DNA of 33,773 nt, taken from the NCBI GenBank assembly GCA_964440605.1, contig CAYTSW010000013.1, positions 1 through 33,773 on the forward strand, in the 5' to 3' direction. Numbering within the stretch: position 1 is the first letter of the stretch; each line of letters starts with the position of its first letter. Made by a program: the position numbers and the translations under genes. Origin of the DNA: CAYTSW01 sp964440605 (lineage in GTDB: Bacteria; Planctomycetota; Phycisphaerae; Phycisphaerales; UBA1924). The notes below the pieces were generated by a model. That model ran no database searches, was not told the DNA's origin, and saw only the letters and a list, made by a program, of their open reading frames with translations. This document shows positions 8,967 through 15,930 of this stretch, piece by piece.

Positions 8967-9409
8967 CCGCCACCCCCTCCCGTGCCGCCTCGCGGCACCT
9001 GCGTCCCGATGCGGAAGCGCGTCACGCCGAGCTCGATCAGCCGTTCGACCAGCGCGTTGACGTGCACCATCGAGGCCGCCTGATCACCCCGCAGCAGCAC
9101 GTCGACCGCTTCGGCGTTGCCGGCGCGCTCGACCTCCGCCGCGACCATCTGCACCGCTCGCTCGAGGTCGAGGGTGTTGTTCTCGACGACGAAGCTCCCA
9201 TCGGCCGTCAGGTTCAGCACCAGCCCCGGCGAGGCGGCATCGGCCTCGCTCTCCCCCGGTTCCTGCGGGAGGTCGACGTGCGTGCGTGTCATCTCCACCA
9301 GGGACGACGTGGTGAGGAAGAAGATGATCAGCAGGAACACCACGTCGACGAGCGCGATGATCTCCGTTGGCAGGACGCGCTGTCGGGTGTGTTCGCTGCG
9401 AAAGTTCAT
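8963..9409 (-). CDS. exbD: ExbD/TolR-family proton-channel protein (first copy)
   Basis: A 148-aa protein. The transmembrane helix carries P-T-E-I-I-A-L-V-D22-V-V-F-L-L-I-I-F-F-L-T, with D22 at the conserved proton-carrying position. The periplasmic part has the usual ExbD pattern (DLPQEPGESEA, LVLNLTADGSFVVEN, LLRGDQAASMVHVNALVERLIELGVTRF) and ends in a Gly-rich tail (GGTGGGGG). The start is the ATG at 9407-9409, 24 bases after the ExbB-like stop, the only real gap inside the operon. It works in the cytoplasmic membrane with the ExbB-like subunit. Confidence 0.92.
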   Translation of the reverse strand: MNFRSEHTRQRVLPTEIIALVDVVFLLIIFFLTTSSLVEMTRTHVDLPQEPGESEADAASPGLVLNLTADGSFVVENNTLDLERAVQMVAAEVERAGNAEAVDVLLRGDQAASMVHVNALVERLIELGVTRFRIGTQVPRGGTGGGGG

Positions 9410-9433
9410 GTGCGGTGCGCCTCGCGTGGCTGT

Positions 9434-10291
9434 TCAGTTGGACCCGGGCGTCGCCGGGCGTGACCGCGCCGCGCCGCCCGCGGCTCCCGCGCCCTCGACG
9501 TTGCCGATCCCGGCGTTGACGGGCCGGCCCGCGTTGCCCGCGGCTGCCGACGCGGTCGCAGGCCGTGCAACGCCCGAAGCGGGCTGCCTCGGCTGGCCGG
9601 GCTGCTCGATGTGCATCGCCAGCTCGTCGATCACGTCGCCCACCTCGCTGGCGATCGCGTCGATGCGGTTGCGGAAGTACGTCACGATCGCGGTGGTCGG
9701 GATCGCGAGCGACAGGCCCATGATCGTCGTCACCAGCGCGAGAGAGATGTCGCCCGCGAGCTGATCGGGCCGCGCGAACCCTTCGGCGGTGTTCATCGCG
9801 GCGAAGGCGCCGTTGATGCCCACGACCGTGCCGAGCAGCCCGAGCATCGGCGCGATGCCGGCGACGAGCGCGAGCGCATCGGTCGAGCGGTACAGGCGCG
9901 CGACCTGCGCCTGTCCCGCCTCCTCGAGCGCGCCCTTGAGCTCGAGCGCGCCGAACGGGCTCCGCCGGTACCGGCTCAGGCCCGAATGCACCACGCGTGT
10001 CAGGAAGCAGGCGTTGGCCGGCTCCTCGCAGAAACGCGACGCCTCGGCCACACGCCCGCGACTCAGCAACTGGTCTAACTGTTCCACGATCTCGGGCGGC
10101 GCCAGCGCCGAACGGCGGATCTGCAGCACGTGCATCACCACGAACGCGAGCGCCACCAGGCTCAGCCCGATGATGACATACCCGATGATGCCGCCGTTGG
10201 TGACGAACTCAAGCAGCGAGCGCGAGCGCTCGGCGTCCGCGCCTCCCGCCCCGTCCGCCTGCGCCAGCACGACCAACAGTTGATGCGTCAC
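9434..10291 (-). CDS. exbB: MotA/TolQ/ExbB-family proton-channel protein (285 aa)
   Basis: The GTG start at 10289-10291 overlaps the upstream stop as GTGA. Three transmembrane helices are visible: about 34-57 (GGIIGYVIIGLSLVALAFVV), 138-163 (the LALVAGIAPMLGLLGTVVG signature, with the G-L-L-G-T-V-x-G motif of the family) and 184-206 (LALVTTIMGLSLAIPTT, carrying the conserved Thr residues that line the proton path). A cytoplasmic domain lies between helices 1 and 2. The last ~55 residues are Gly/Pro/Ala-rich. The protein should form the pentameric channel that, with two ExbD subunits, converts proton flow into mechanical work on a partner. Here the natural partner is the vWA protein encoded two genes upstream. 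Confidence 0.93.
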   Translation of the reverse strand: MTHQLLVVLAQADGAGGADAERSRSLLEFVTNGGIIGYVIIGLSLVALAFVVMHVLQIRRSALAPPEIVEQLDQLLSRGRVAEASRFCEEPANACFLTRVVHSGLSRYRRSPFGALELKGALEEAGQAQVARLYRSTDALALVAGIAPMLGLLGTVVGINGAFAAMNTAEGFARPDQLAGDISLALVTTIMGLSLAIPTTAIVTYFRNRIDAIASEVGDVIDELAMHIEQPGQPRQPASGVARPATASAAAGNAGRPVNAGIGNVEGAGAAGGAARSRPATPGSN

Positions 10292-11403
10292 GAAGCCTCC
10301 TCGACCGGTTGACCACCATCCTCCGACTCCCGACCCGGCGCGTCCAGCGGCGGGAGCGCAAGATCCACCTCCGGGTGCACCAGCAGGCGCTCACGCTGCT
10401 CCAACAGACGATCCGCCCCACGCTGATCGCCCGTGCGCTCCAGCTCCGCCGCCACGTCCGCCAGAGCGACCAGCGTCAGCAGCGGCTGCGAGCGCTCGAA
10501 CCGCGCCGGGATGTGAAGCAGCTCCAGCACCCCGGCCATCCGCCGGGCCGCGTCTTCTTCCATCAGCAGCGATCGACCGATGCCCGCGCGCCGCCACGCC
10601 TCTTCCCAGGGCTCGTCCACCCGCCGGAGATCACCCTCGAGAAACGCGCGCGACGCCTCACGCTCCGTCGCGTCGCCCACCCGCGCCCGCACGATGTGCC
10701 ACACCAGTTGCAGCGCGCGATCGTCGCCCACCACAGCGCGATCGGGCAGCTCAACTTCCTCGCCGAGTTCCGCGACGATGGCCGCGGCGTACAACTGCGC
10801 AAGCACGCCCGCCCGCGCGTCACCCGTCTCGACATCGAACGATGTCACGACCTCGGGCGCGGAAAACATCGGCGGCAGTTCGGGCACGAGCAGCGTCGCT
10901 TCATCCAGCGGCGAGCGCACCGCCCGAGCCGTCGGCTCGCCCGCCAGCCGCACGTCCGCGGCGCGCAGGCGCACGGCTTCGAGGTAGGGCCCGACCGCTT
11001 CCACCGCGCGACGTTGCGCGATGCGCGTCGCCATCGCGCCCTCGGCGACCGCGAGAGCCGTTGGCCCATCGGCGTCTTCGGCGCCGGCGAACAGCGCCCA
11101 TAGCCGATCGAACTCCACCGCCGCCATCGCCACGTCCCGGCGCGCCAAGCGCTGCCGCGCCCGCCACGCCGCATCCGCGATGCCTTCGTACGCAGCCGCT
11201 TCGTCGGCCAGGTCGCCATCGACGCGCAGCACGCTCTGCCACCCGATGACCCGTGGCTCGTCGCCGCCGATCGTCACCCCCGCCAGCGATACGCCCTCCA
11301 CGGGCGCCGCGACGCGTGAGCCGTCGCGCCGCACGACCTCCCCGCCGGCGACGCCGAAGAGAACCGTGACCGCGCACGCCCCGACCGGCCATCCACGCTT
11401 CAC
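10288..11403 (-). CDS. Secreted hypothetical protein (371 aa), ExbBD/vWA operon
   Basis: The GTG at 11401-11403 overlaps the vWA-gene stop (GTGA). Residues 1-20 (VKRGWPVGAC AVTVLFGVAG) are a signal peptide. Residues ~22-60 form a small beta-rich unit (EVVRRDGSRVAAPVEGVSL, then RVIGWQSVLRVDG). An Ala/Arg/Leu-rich helical domain follows (WRARQRLARRDVAMAAVEFDRLW). From memory, proteins with this beta unit followed by 'W-R-A-R' helices recur beside ExbB/ExbD genes in planctomycetes, but I can name no family. The position between the vWA and ExbB genes suggests a periplasmic component of the same complex. Confidence 0.72.
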   Translation of the reverse strand: MKRGWPVGACAVTVLFGVAGGEVVRRDGSRVAAPVEGVSLAGVTIGGDEPRVIGWQSVLRVDGDLADEAAAYEGIADAAWRARQRLARRDVAMAAVEFDRLWALFAGAEDADGPTALAVAEGAMATRIAQRRAVEAVGPYLEAVRLRAADVRLAGEPTARAVRSPLDEATLLVPELPPMFSAPEVVTSFDVETGDARAGVLAQLYAAAIVAELGEEVELPDRAVVGDDRALQLVWHIVRARVGDATEREASRAFLEGDLRRVDEPWEEAWRRAGIGRSLLMEEDAARRMAGVLELLHIPARFERSQPLLTLVALADVAAELERTGDQRGADRLLEQRERLLVHPEVDLALPPLDAPGRESEDGGQPVEEAS

Positions 11404-12374
11404 GGCACGATGCCCGACACGTGCGTGTACGTCCCATCGCTCTCCGCGGCGATGCGGCGCATCACCGCCTCGCCGCGGCGCTCGATCAGCGTGATGCAGT
11501 GGATCGGCACCTGCCGCAGCCCGCGCGCGTTGAGCTCGGCGACGAGGTTCGCCACCGCGTCGTTGCGACCGGCGAAGTCGCCATCGGTCATGAAGTAGAT
11601 CGCGTCGGGACGCGGGCGCAGGTCGAAAACGATCCGGAAGGCGTCGTCGGGCGTCGTGCCCCCCGCCGCCTGGTCGCTCAACCGCGACACCCGCGCGTTG
11701 ACCGTGCGCTTGGCCCGGTCTGAAGCGTCGACCCACCGGGTCGCGGTCAACGGCACGGCGGTCGAGTTAAAGGCCACGATGCAGAAGTGGGCGTGCTCCA
11801 GCAGACCTTCCACCGCCGAGGTGAGCTGGTTCTCCAGCGCCTGAATGCGCCCGCCCTGCGTCATCGAGCCGGAGATGTCGACGACGAAGGCGAACCGCGA
11901 GCCGTACGCCTCGACGCCGAAGAAACTCGCCGCCCCGCCCGCGTCGGCGCCCCCGGTTCCCGCGCCCTCCCCGCCCGCGTCAGAGTCGAGCCCCGCGATG
12001 TCGCCCTGCTGGAGCGCCGCGAGTTCGCCGTCGGCGATCGGCGCGAGGTCCGCGACCGCCGGCAGGTCGTCCATCGCGCCTCCGATGCCTTCCGTCGGCA
12101 CATCCGCCGAGAGTTCGACTTCCGTGGCCCGGGCCGTCAACTCGGAGTCGGTCATCACCGCGAGCGGGACTTCGCCCGTGCCGTCGTTCGCCGACGCCAT
12201 GGGCCGCTCCCACACCAGCAGCGCCAGTTGCAGCGCCACCGCTAGGTGGATCACCAGCGAAACGGAGATGGCAAAGAGGCGCACGGGCGTGAGGCCCTCG
12301 CCATCCTGCCGCCGCGTCCTGCGGCCGGCTCGGACCATCCCCCCATCCGCGGGTGTGCCGACGTCCGTGCTCAT
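11400..12374 (-). CDS. vWA-domain protein with TonB/TolA-like transmembrane anchor (324 aa)
   Basis: The start is the ATG at 12372-12374. The N-terminus is basic (RAGRRTRRQ, residues 16-23), followed by one transmembrane helix at about 31-55 containing S39-L-V-I-H43. The S-x3-H spacing is the one in TonB (S16/H20) and TolA (S18/H22), where it is needed for energy coupling to ExbB/ExbD or TolQ/TolR. A Gly/Ala/Asp-rich linker (residues ~58-148) leads to a von Willebrand A domain. This begins FFGVEAYGSRFAFVV and has MIDAS residues D166-x-S168-x-S170, a downstream GGTTP Thr and a TDGDF Asp. The charge pattern places the vWA domain in the periplasm. As first gene of the operon it is the likely energised partner of the ExbB/ExbD channel. 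Confidence 0.85.
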   Translation of the reverse strand: MSTDVGTPADGGMVRAGRRTRRQDGEGLTPVRLFAISVSLVIHLAVALQLALLVWERPMASANDGTGEVPLAVMTDSELTARATEVELSADVPTEGIGGAMDDLPAVADLAPIADGELAALQQGDIAGLDSDAGGEGAGTGGADAGGAASFFGVEAYGSRFAFVVDISGSMTQGGRIQALENQLTSAVEGLLEHAHFCIVAFNSTAVPLTATRWVDASDRAKRTVNARVSRLSDQAAGGTTPDDAFRIVFDLRPRPDAIYFMTDGDFAGRNDAVANLVAELNARGLRQVPIHCITLIERRGEAVMRRIAAESDGTYTHVSGIVP

Positions 12375-12380
12375 CACAGC

Positions 12381-12386
12381 GTTATA
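12381..12386 (-). promoter_or_regulatory. Candidate -10 box (TATAAC) of the eight-gene operon, leaderless
   Basis: On the minus strand TATAAC lies six bases before the ATG of the vWA gene. No Shine-Dalgarno sequence precedes that ATG, so the transcript would start at or beside the start codon. A -35 box is not obvious at the usual 17-bp spacing. Confidence 0.45.
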
Positions 12387-12471
12387 GGCGTTCGAGGGGC
12401 CCGGTGGTTTCCTCCAAATCCGCACCCGCTCCAACGCGAACCGTCACGACCGCGCCCGGCGCTCACTCGCC

Positions 12472-12500
12472 TTGACGCGGCGACCCCGAAACCGTGCAAT
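12472..12500 (+). promoter_or_regulatory. Sigma-70-type promoter for pyrH
   Basis: TTGACG (12472-12477) and TGCAAT (12495-12500) are separated by exactly 17 bases. Transcription would start near 12507, giving a leader of about 36 bases with a GGAG ribosome-binding site before the GTG at 12543. Confidence 0.5.
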
Positions 12501-12542
12501 GCCGCCGCCCCCTCACCCGCCTGATCTCATCGGAGCCGTGCC

Positions 12543-13274
12543 GTGCCCACCCCCGATCACCGCCCATACAAACGCATCCTCCTCAAACTTAGCGGCGAAG
12601 CGCTCTCCGGCGAGGGGGGCTTCGGCGTCGACTCCGCCAAGCTCCAGTCCCTCGGCACCGAGATCGGGCGCGCTGCCGACGAGGGCGCCCAAGTCGCCGT
12701 CGTCATAGGCGGGGGCAACATCATCCGCGGCGCCCAGCTCGCCAGGCAGGGCCTCGTCCACCGCGCCACCGCCGACTACATGGGCATGCTCGGCACGGTG
12801 ATCAATGGTTTGGCCATCCGCGAGGTCCTCGCCGACGCCGGCCGCCCCGCCCGCTGCATGACCGCCATCGACGTCCCCGCCGTCGCCGAGCCCTTCATCC
12901 GCCTCCGGGCGATCAACCACCTCGAGAACGGCAACATCGTCATCCTCGCCGGCGGCATCGGCAACCCCTTCTTCACCACCGACACCACAGCCGCTCTCCG
13001 CGCCACCGAGCTCGAGTGCGACGCCATCCTCAAGGCCACCAAGGTCGACGGCGTCTATTCCGCCGACCCCAAGACCGACCCCGCCGCCACCCGCTACGAC
13101 CGCCTCACCTTCGCCGAAGCGGTTAACAAGAAGCTCGGCGTCATGGACATGACGGCCCTAACGATGTGCGAGGAGCAAAACGTGCCGGTGGTGGTGTTTG
13201 ATTTTCGCGTGGAGGGGAACATCGCGCGGGTGGTGCGGGGGGAGGCGGTGGGGACGACCGTCAGCGCGACCTGA
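12543..13274 (+). CDS. pyrH: UMP kinase
   Basis: Bacterial UMP kinase (amino-acid kinase fold) phosphorylates UMP to UDP with ATP, the pyrimidine-nucleotide branch point, in the cytoplasm. At 243 aa it has the usual length. Recognisable motifs are RILLKLSGEAL (ATP-binding Lys), VVIGGGNIIRG (phosphate-binding glycine loop), YMGMLGTVINGLAI, GGIGNPFFTTDTTAALRA (UMP/ATP-binding loop) and ATKVDGVYSADPK (nucleotide-binding segment). The start is GTG at 12543, supported by GGAG eight bases upstream and by the N-terminal extension normal for PyrH. The last ~90 bases switch from C-ending to G-ending codons (see findings). Its stop directly abuts the stop of the convergent gene at 13275. No tsf or frr is adjacent, unlike the classic rpsB-tsf-pyrH-frr order. 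Confidence 0.97.
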   Translation: MPTPDHRPYKRILLKLSGEALSGEGGFGVDSAKLQSLGTEIGRAADEGAQVAVVIGGGNIIRGAQLARQGLVHRATADYMGMLGTVINGLAIREVLADAGRPARCMTAIDVPAVAEPFIRLRAINHLENGNIVILAGGIGNPFFTTDTTAALRATELECDAILKATKVDGVYSADPKTDPAATRYDRLTFAEAVNKKLGVMDMTALTMCEEQNVPVVVFDFRVEGNIARVVRGEAVGTTVSAT

Positions 13275-13730
13275 TCACTTCTTCGCCAGCTCCCACTCAT
13301 CATCCATCACCAACACCCGCTGACCCCCGCCCATCTCGAACCACACCTTCCACGAATACGCCTCGGCGTCCTGCGCGATCTCCAGGCGCTGGTCGAGCGT
13401 CGGCACGCCCGAGCCGGGCTCGGCCTCGCGGCGCATCTCGAGCACCAGCGTGCCCTCGTCGGTGAGCTCGTGATCCATGGCCTGGACGGTGACCGAGCCG
13501 TGGGAGGCGAAGCCGTGGGCGACGATGACCTCCTGCTCGCGGTCCCAGGTGTCGATCGTGCGGGAGCGCTCGTATGGCTCCCCGCCGTTGTCACTGGCGA
13601 TGGTGCGAGCGACGAGGAACTGCCCGCCGGGGCCGACCTCGAACTCGTTGCGGGCCCCCAGGCCGACAACACGCCGGTCGTCCGAATGTTCATCGCTGCG
13701 TCTCCGTCTCGCCCCGGGGTCGTGGGTCAA
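13275..13730 (-). CDS. Small hypothetical protein with ambiguous start
   Basis: Coding-like sequence runs from about residue 21 (RRVVGLGARNEFEVGPGGQ) to the end (VLVMDDEWELAKK). It reads as a beta-rich domain with alternating hydrophobic residues, an RSRTIDTWDREQEVIV segment and VTVQAMDHELTDEGTLVLEM. This loosely suggests the DUF1579-like 'how much was measured' fold, but I cannot confirm it. The only upstream start in frame is a TTG at 13728-13730, lying 41 bases inside the lipoprotein gene; the next candidate is a CTG. An ATG at 13691-13693 overlaps the lipoprotein stop as ATGA but is in another frame, whose translation turns Ser/Arg/Pro-rich and is not coding-like. Either the start is non-ATG or there is a frameshift. 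Confidence 0.5.
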   Translation of the reverse strand: MTHDPGARRRRSDEHSDDRRVVGLGARNEFEVGPGGQFLVARTIASDNGGEPYERSRTIDTWDREQEVIVAHGFASHGSVTVQAMDHELTDEGTLVLEMRREAEPGSGVPTLDQRLEIAQDAEAYSWKVWFEMGGGQRVLVMDDEWELAKK

Positions 13731-14694
13731 AGTCGATGCGCACGAACGTTACGTTGTTCTCGCGCATCGCGCTCACCATGATGCCAAGCCCGCCGTCGAG
13801 CAACAAAAACCCTTCCAGCTCGTCCGTCGGCCGCTCGAGATCCGTCGACTCGAAGCGCGTCAGGTCGTCGGTAGCCTCCAACTCGGTGAACGTCAGGCGG
13901 TAGCGCAGGCCGGCGACCTGGTTTTGAACGAGCGTGAGCAGTTCGCGCTCGTCGAGCCAGCGCAGGCTCTGGACGAAGGGGCCGCAGGGCCACGACGCCA
14001 CCTCCACGCCCGGCTCGCTGGTGCGGCCCGCGACCGCCAGGCGGCTGGGGCGATAGAGCCTCACCTCATTGCCCGTCGGCCCGTAGTCGGACGTCGCGAT
14101 GAGCCACCGGCCCTCGTAGAAGACATACTCGGGCCGCGTGCCGTTGACCGCGGCGTCGTCGTCGACCGTGTTGAGGATCGCATTGTCGAGCGTACCGTCG
14201 GTCAAGGCGCGGTCGAAGTCGATGCGGAAGATCGTGCCGCGCTGGCTGACGGTGTCGCCGAGATAGGTGCCGAGGACAGGGTGGAAGGCGAGGCCGGTGG
14301 GGTGGGGCGCGATGTCCTCGCCGTCGACGGTGAGGCGGATGTCGCGGCCCGTCGGTCGCAGCCGGGGTTGGGGCCGGCGTTCGAGGCGGAACTCGCGGAT
14401 AACGCCGACCTCTGCGTCGCCGAAGATGTAGATCAACCCGTCGCGCTCCGTCAGTCCTTGAGCCGCGCCGACGCCGGGCAGCGTCTGCTGCCGAAGGATC
14501 GTGATCTCGGGCGTGATCGAGAAGCGATCCTCGACCACCTCCACCGACACCGCGTCGTCGTCTTCGACGATGCCCGGCTCCGCCGTCGAGACGACGAGCT
14601 CCGGCTCCTCCTCCCCGGTGGTCGCGCAGCCCGCGACGCCGACCACACCCGCCAGCCCCACCGCCCACGCCCTACGCACGCACCGCTCGCTCAT
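13690..14694 (-). CDS. Lipoprotein with beta-propeller-like repeats (334 aa)
   Basis: The start is the ATG at 14692-14694 (a GTG directly precedes it); AGGAG lies about ten bases upstream. The leader ends in a lipobox V-A-G-C23, so the protein is predicted to be lipid-anchored after export. The mature part is rich in beta strands with turn motifs (GLIYIFGDAEVGVIREF, TGLAFHPVLGTYLGDTVSQRGTIFRIDF, EGRWLIATSDYG). This recalls SMP-30/NHL-type propellers that compare expected and observed values, but no catalytic residues can be pointed to. It follows the PNPOx gene on the same strand by 59 bases and precedes the ambiguous small gene, with which it may be translationally coupled. Confidence 0.72.
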   Translation of the reverse strand: MSERCVRRAWAVGLAGVVGVAGCATTGEEEPELVVSTAEPGIVEDDDAVSVEVVEDRFSITPEITILRQQTLPGVGAAQGLTERDGLIYIFGDAEVGVIREFRLERRPQPRLRPTGRDIRLTVDGEDIAPHPTGLAFHPVLGTYLGDTVSQRGTIFRIDFDRALTDGTLDNAILNTVDDDAAVNGTRPEYVFYEGRWLIATSDYGPTGNEVRLYRPSRLAVAGRTSEPGVEVASWPCGPFVQSLRWLDERELLTLVQNQVAGLRYRLTFTELEATDDLTRFESTDLERPTDELEGFLLLDGGLGIMVSAMRENNVTFVRIDFDPRPRGETETQR

Positions 14695-14753
14695 CACGCC
14701 CTCTCCTGTTGGTCCGGCCCCGAATCGATCGCCGACGCCGACACCCTACCGCG

Positions 14754-15392
14754 TCAGACCGCGACCCACGTCGCGGTCACCGCGCCCGACGTGTCCCAGG
14801 AAAGCGCGGCTCGCGTGTGCCCATGCCCGCTCAGGCCGAGCCAGTCGAGGCGGTCGACGACGCAGCGGATGACCGCGAAGTTGGCGCGCCCCGGTGAGGC
14901 CCGCTCGGCGGTGAATCCCCTGGCGTCGCGCACGTCTTCGGGCAGGTTGGGATCCGGCCCGGGCGTCGCGGCTCCGGGGGCGTGCGGGGCGAGGTAGCAG
15001 CGCCGGCTCATCACCTTGCTGGCGCTCCAGCGCTGGTCGGCCAGTTCGTCTTCGTGGTGCAGGAAGGCCGCGCCGCTCGCGCGGATCTGCTCCTTGAGGC
15101 CCGTGTCATAAAACACCCACGTCGCCCGCGATCCCGCAGCGATCTGCAACGCCTTGGGCGCGCGTATGTCGGCGTGACACAGCAGCACCCGCTGGGCTTC
15201 GTCCGCTTTGCGGAGCGTGACGATCCGCGCATCGGGAGCGCCGTTCGTGTCCACCGTCGCGAGCGTGGGCAGGTGGTATCCGTGCCGACGGTCCGCCACG
15301 CCTCGCCGGAGCATCGCCCACGCGCGGCTCAGCACCTCGTCGAGTTCGTTCGGCGGCGGGATCCGCTCGCTGGATTCGCTCGTGCCACGCAT
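14754..15392 (-). CDS. Pyridoxamine 5'-phosphate oxidase-like flavoprotein (212 aa)
   Basis: The N-terminal half has the split-barrel flavin fold: LPTLATVDTNGAPDARIVTLR (residues 42-61, with the R-x-V-x-L-R FMN-phosphate site), RVLLCHADIRAPK, ATWVFYD (90-96), EQIRASGAAFLHH and a C-terminal W-S-A-S-K-V-M-S-R-R-C-Y-L (122-134). This matches PNPOx-family enzymes, which oxidise pyridoxine/pyridoxamine phosphate with FMN. The family also contains non-PdxH members (the Asn/heme and F420 types), and the normal PdxH C-terminus (R-L-x-P) is not evident, so 'family' is safer than PdxH. The ATG at 15392 is used; it is divergent from purE, with a perfect 14-bp palindrome between them. Confidence 0.8.
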   Translation of the reverse strand: MRGTSESSERIPPPNELDEVLSRAWAMLRRGVADRRHGYHLPTLATVDTNGAPDARIVTLRKADEAQRVLLCHADIRAPKALQIAAGSRATWVFYDTGLKEQIRASGAAFLHHEDELADQRWSASKVMSRRCYLAPHAPGAATPGPDPNLPEDVRDARGFTAERASPGRANFAVIRCVVDRLDWLGLSGHGHTRAALSWDTSGAVTATWVAV

Positions 15393-15396
15393 CGCC

Positions 15397-15410
15397 CCAC
15401 GATATCGTGG
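15397..15410. promoter_or_regulatory. Perfect 14-bp palindrome between divergent PNPOx-like gene and purE
   Basis: CCACGATATCGTGG is its own reverse complement and occupies the middle of the 37-bp space between the two divergent start codons (15392 and 15430). The position suits a shared operator. It also contains TATCGT on the minus strand six bases before the PNPOx ATG, a possible -10 box. Confidence 0.45.
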
Positions 15411-15429
15411 TGGGATCGGAGCGACTCTC

Positions 15430-15930
15430 ATGCAACCAACCGTCGGCGTCATCATGGGCTCGCAGTCGGACTGGGCGACGATGACCCACGCCGCGCAGAT
15501 GCTCGACGAGCTCGGTGTCCCCCACGAGGCCAAGGTCGTCTCGGCGCATCGGACGCCCGATCGGCTGTTCGAATACGCCGGCCTCGCCGCCGACCGAGGC
15601 CTGCGCGTGATCATCGCCGGTGCGGGCGGCGCCGCGCACCTCCCGGGCATGTGCGCCGCCAAGACCGACCTGCCCGTCATCGGCGTGCCCGTGCGCAGTC
15701 GGGCTCTGGCCGGCGTCGACTCGCTGCTCTCGATCGTCCAGATGCCAGGCGGCGTGCCGGTCGCGACGATGGCCATCGGGGCATCCGGCGCCCGCAACGC
15801 GGCCTTGCTCGCGGCCCGCATTCTCGCGCTGCACGACGAGCCGCTGGCCCGCCGCCTCGCCTCCTGGCGCGAGGCGCAGACCCAGCGCGTCCTCGACGAC
15901 GACACCCCGACCGACGGGCCCGCGGGATGA
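15430..15930 (+). CDS. purE: N5-carboxyaminoimidazole ribonucleotide mutase
   Basis: Class I PurE (166 aa) interconverts N5-CAIR and CAIR in purine biosynthesis. Visible motifs are VGVIMGSQSDW (residues 5-15, substrate phosphate loop), VVSAHRTPD (36-44, H40 being the equivalent of the catalytic His), AGAGGAAHLPGM (63-74), IGVPV, and MPGGVPVATMAI. This is the dimer-of-tetramers fold seen in bacteria, not the metazoan class II enzyme. GGAG sits eight bases before the ATG. Its stop overlaps the purK start (ATGA), the usual purEK arrangement, in which PurK makes N5-CAIR for PurE. Confidence 0.96.
   Translation: MQPTVGVIMGSQSDWATMTHAAQMLDELGVPHEAKVVSAHRTPDRLFEYAGLAADRGLRVIIAGAGGAAHLPGMCAAKTDLPVIGVPVRSRALAGVDSLLSIVQMPGGVPVATMAIGASGARNAALLAARILALHDEPLARRLASWREAQTQRVLDDDTPTDGPAG

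Noticed and set aside
10288..10310. Possible separate tRNA or small RNA in the operon junctions
   Set aside because: Junctions are 4-base overlaps; there is no room and no cloverleaf pattern anywhere in the window.
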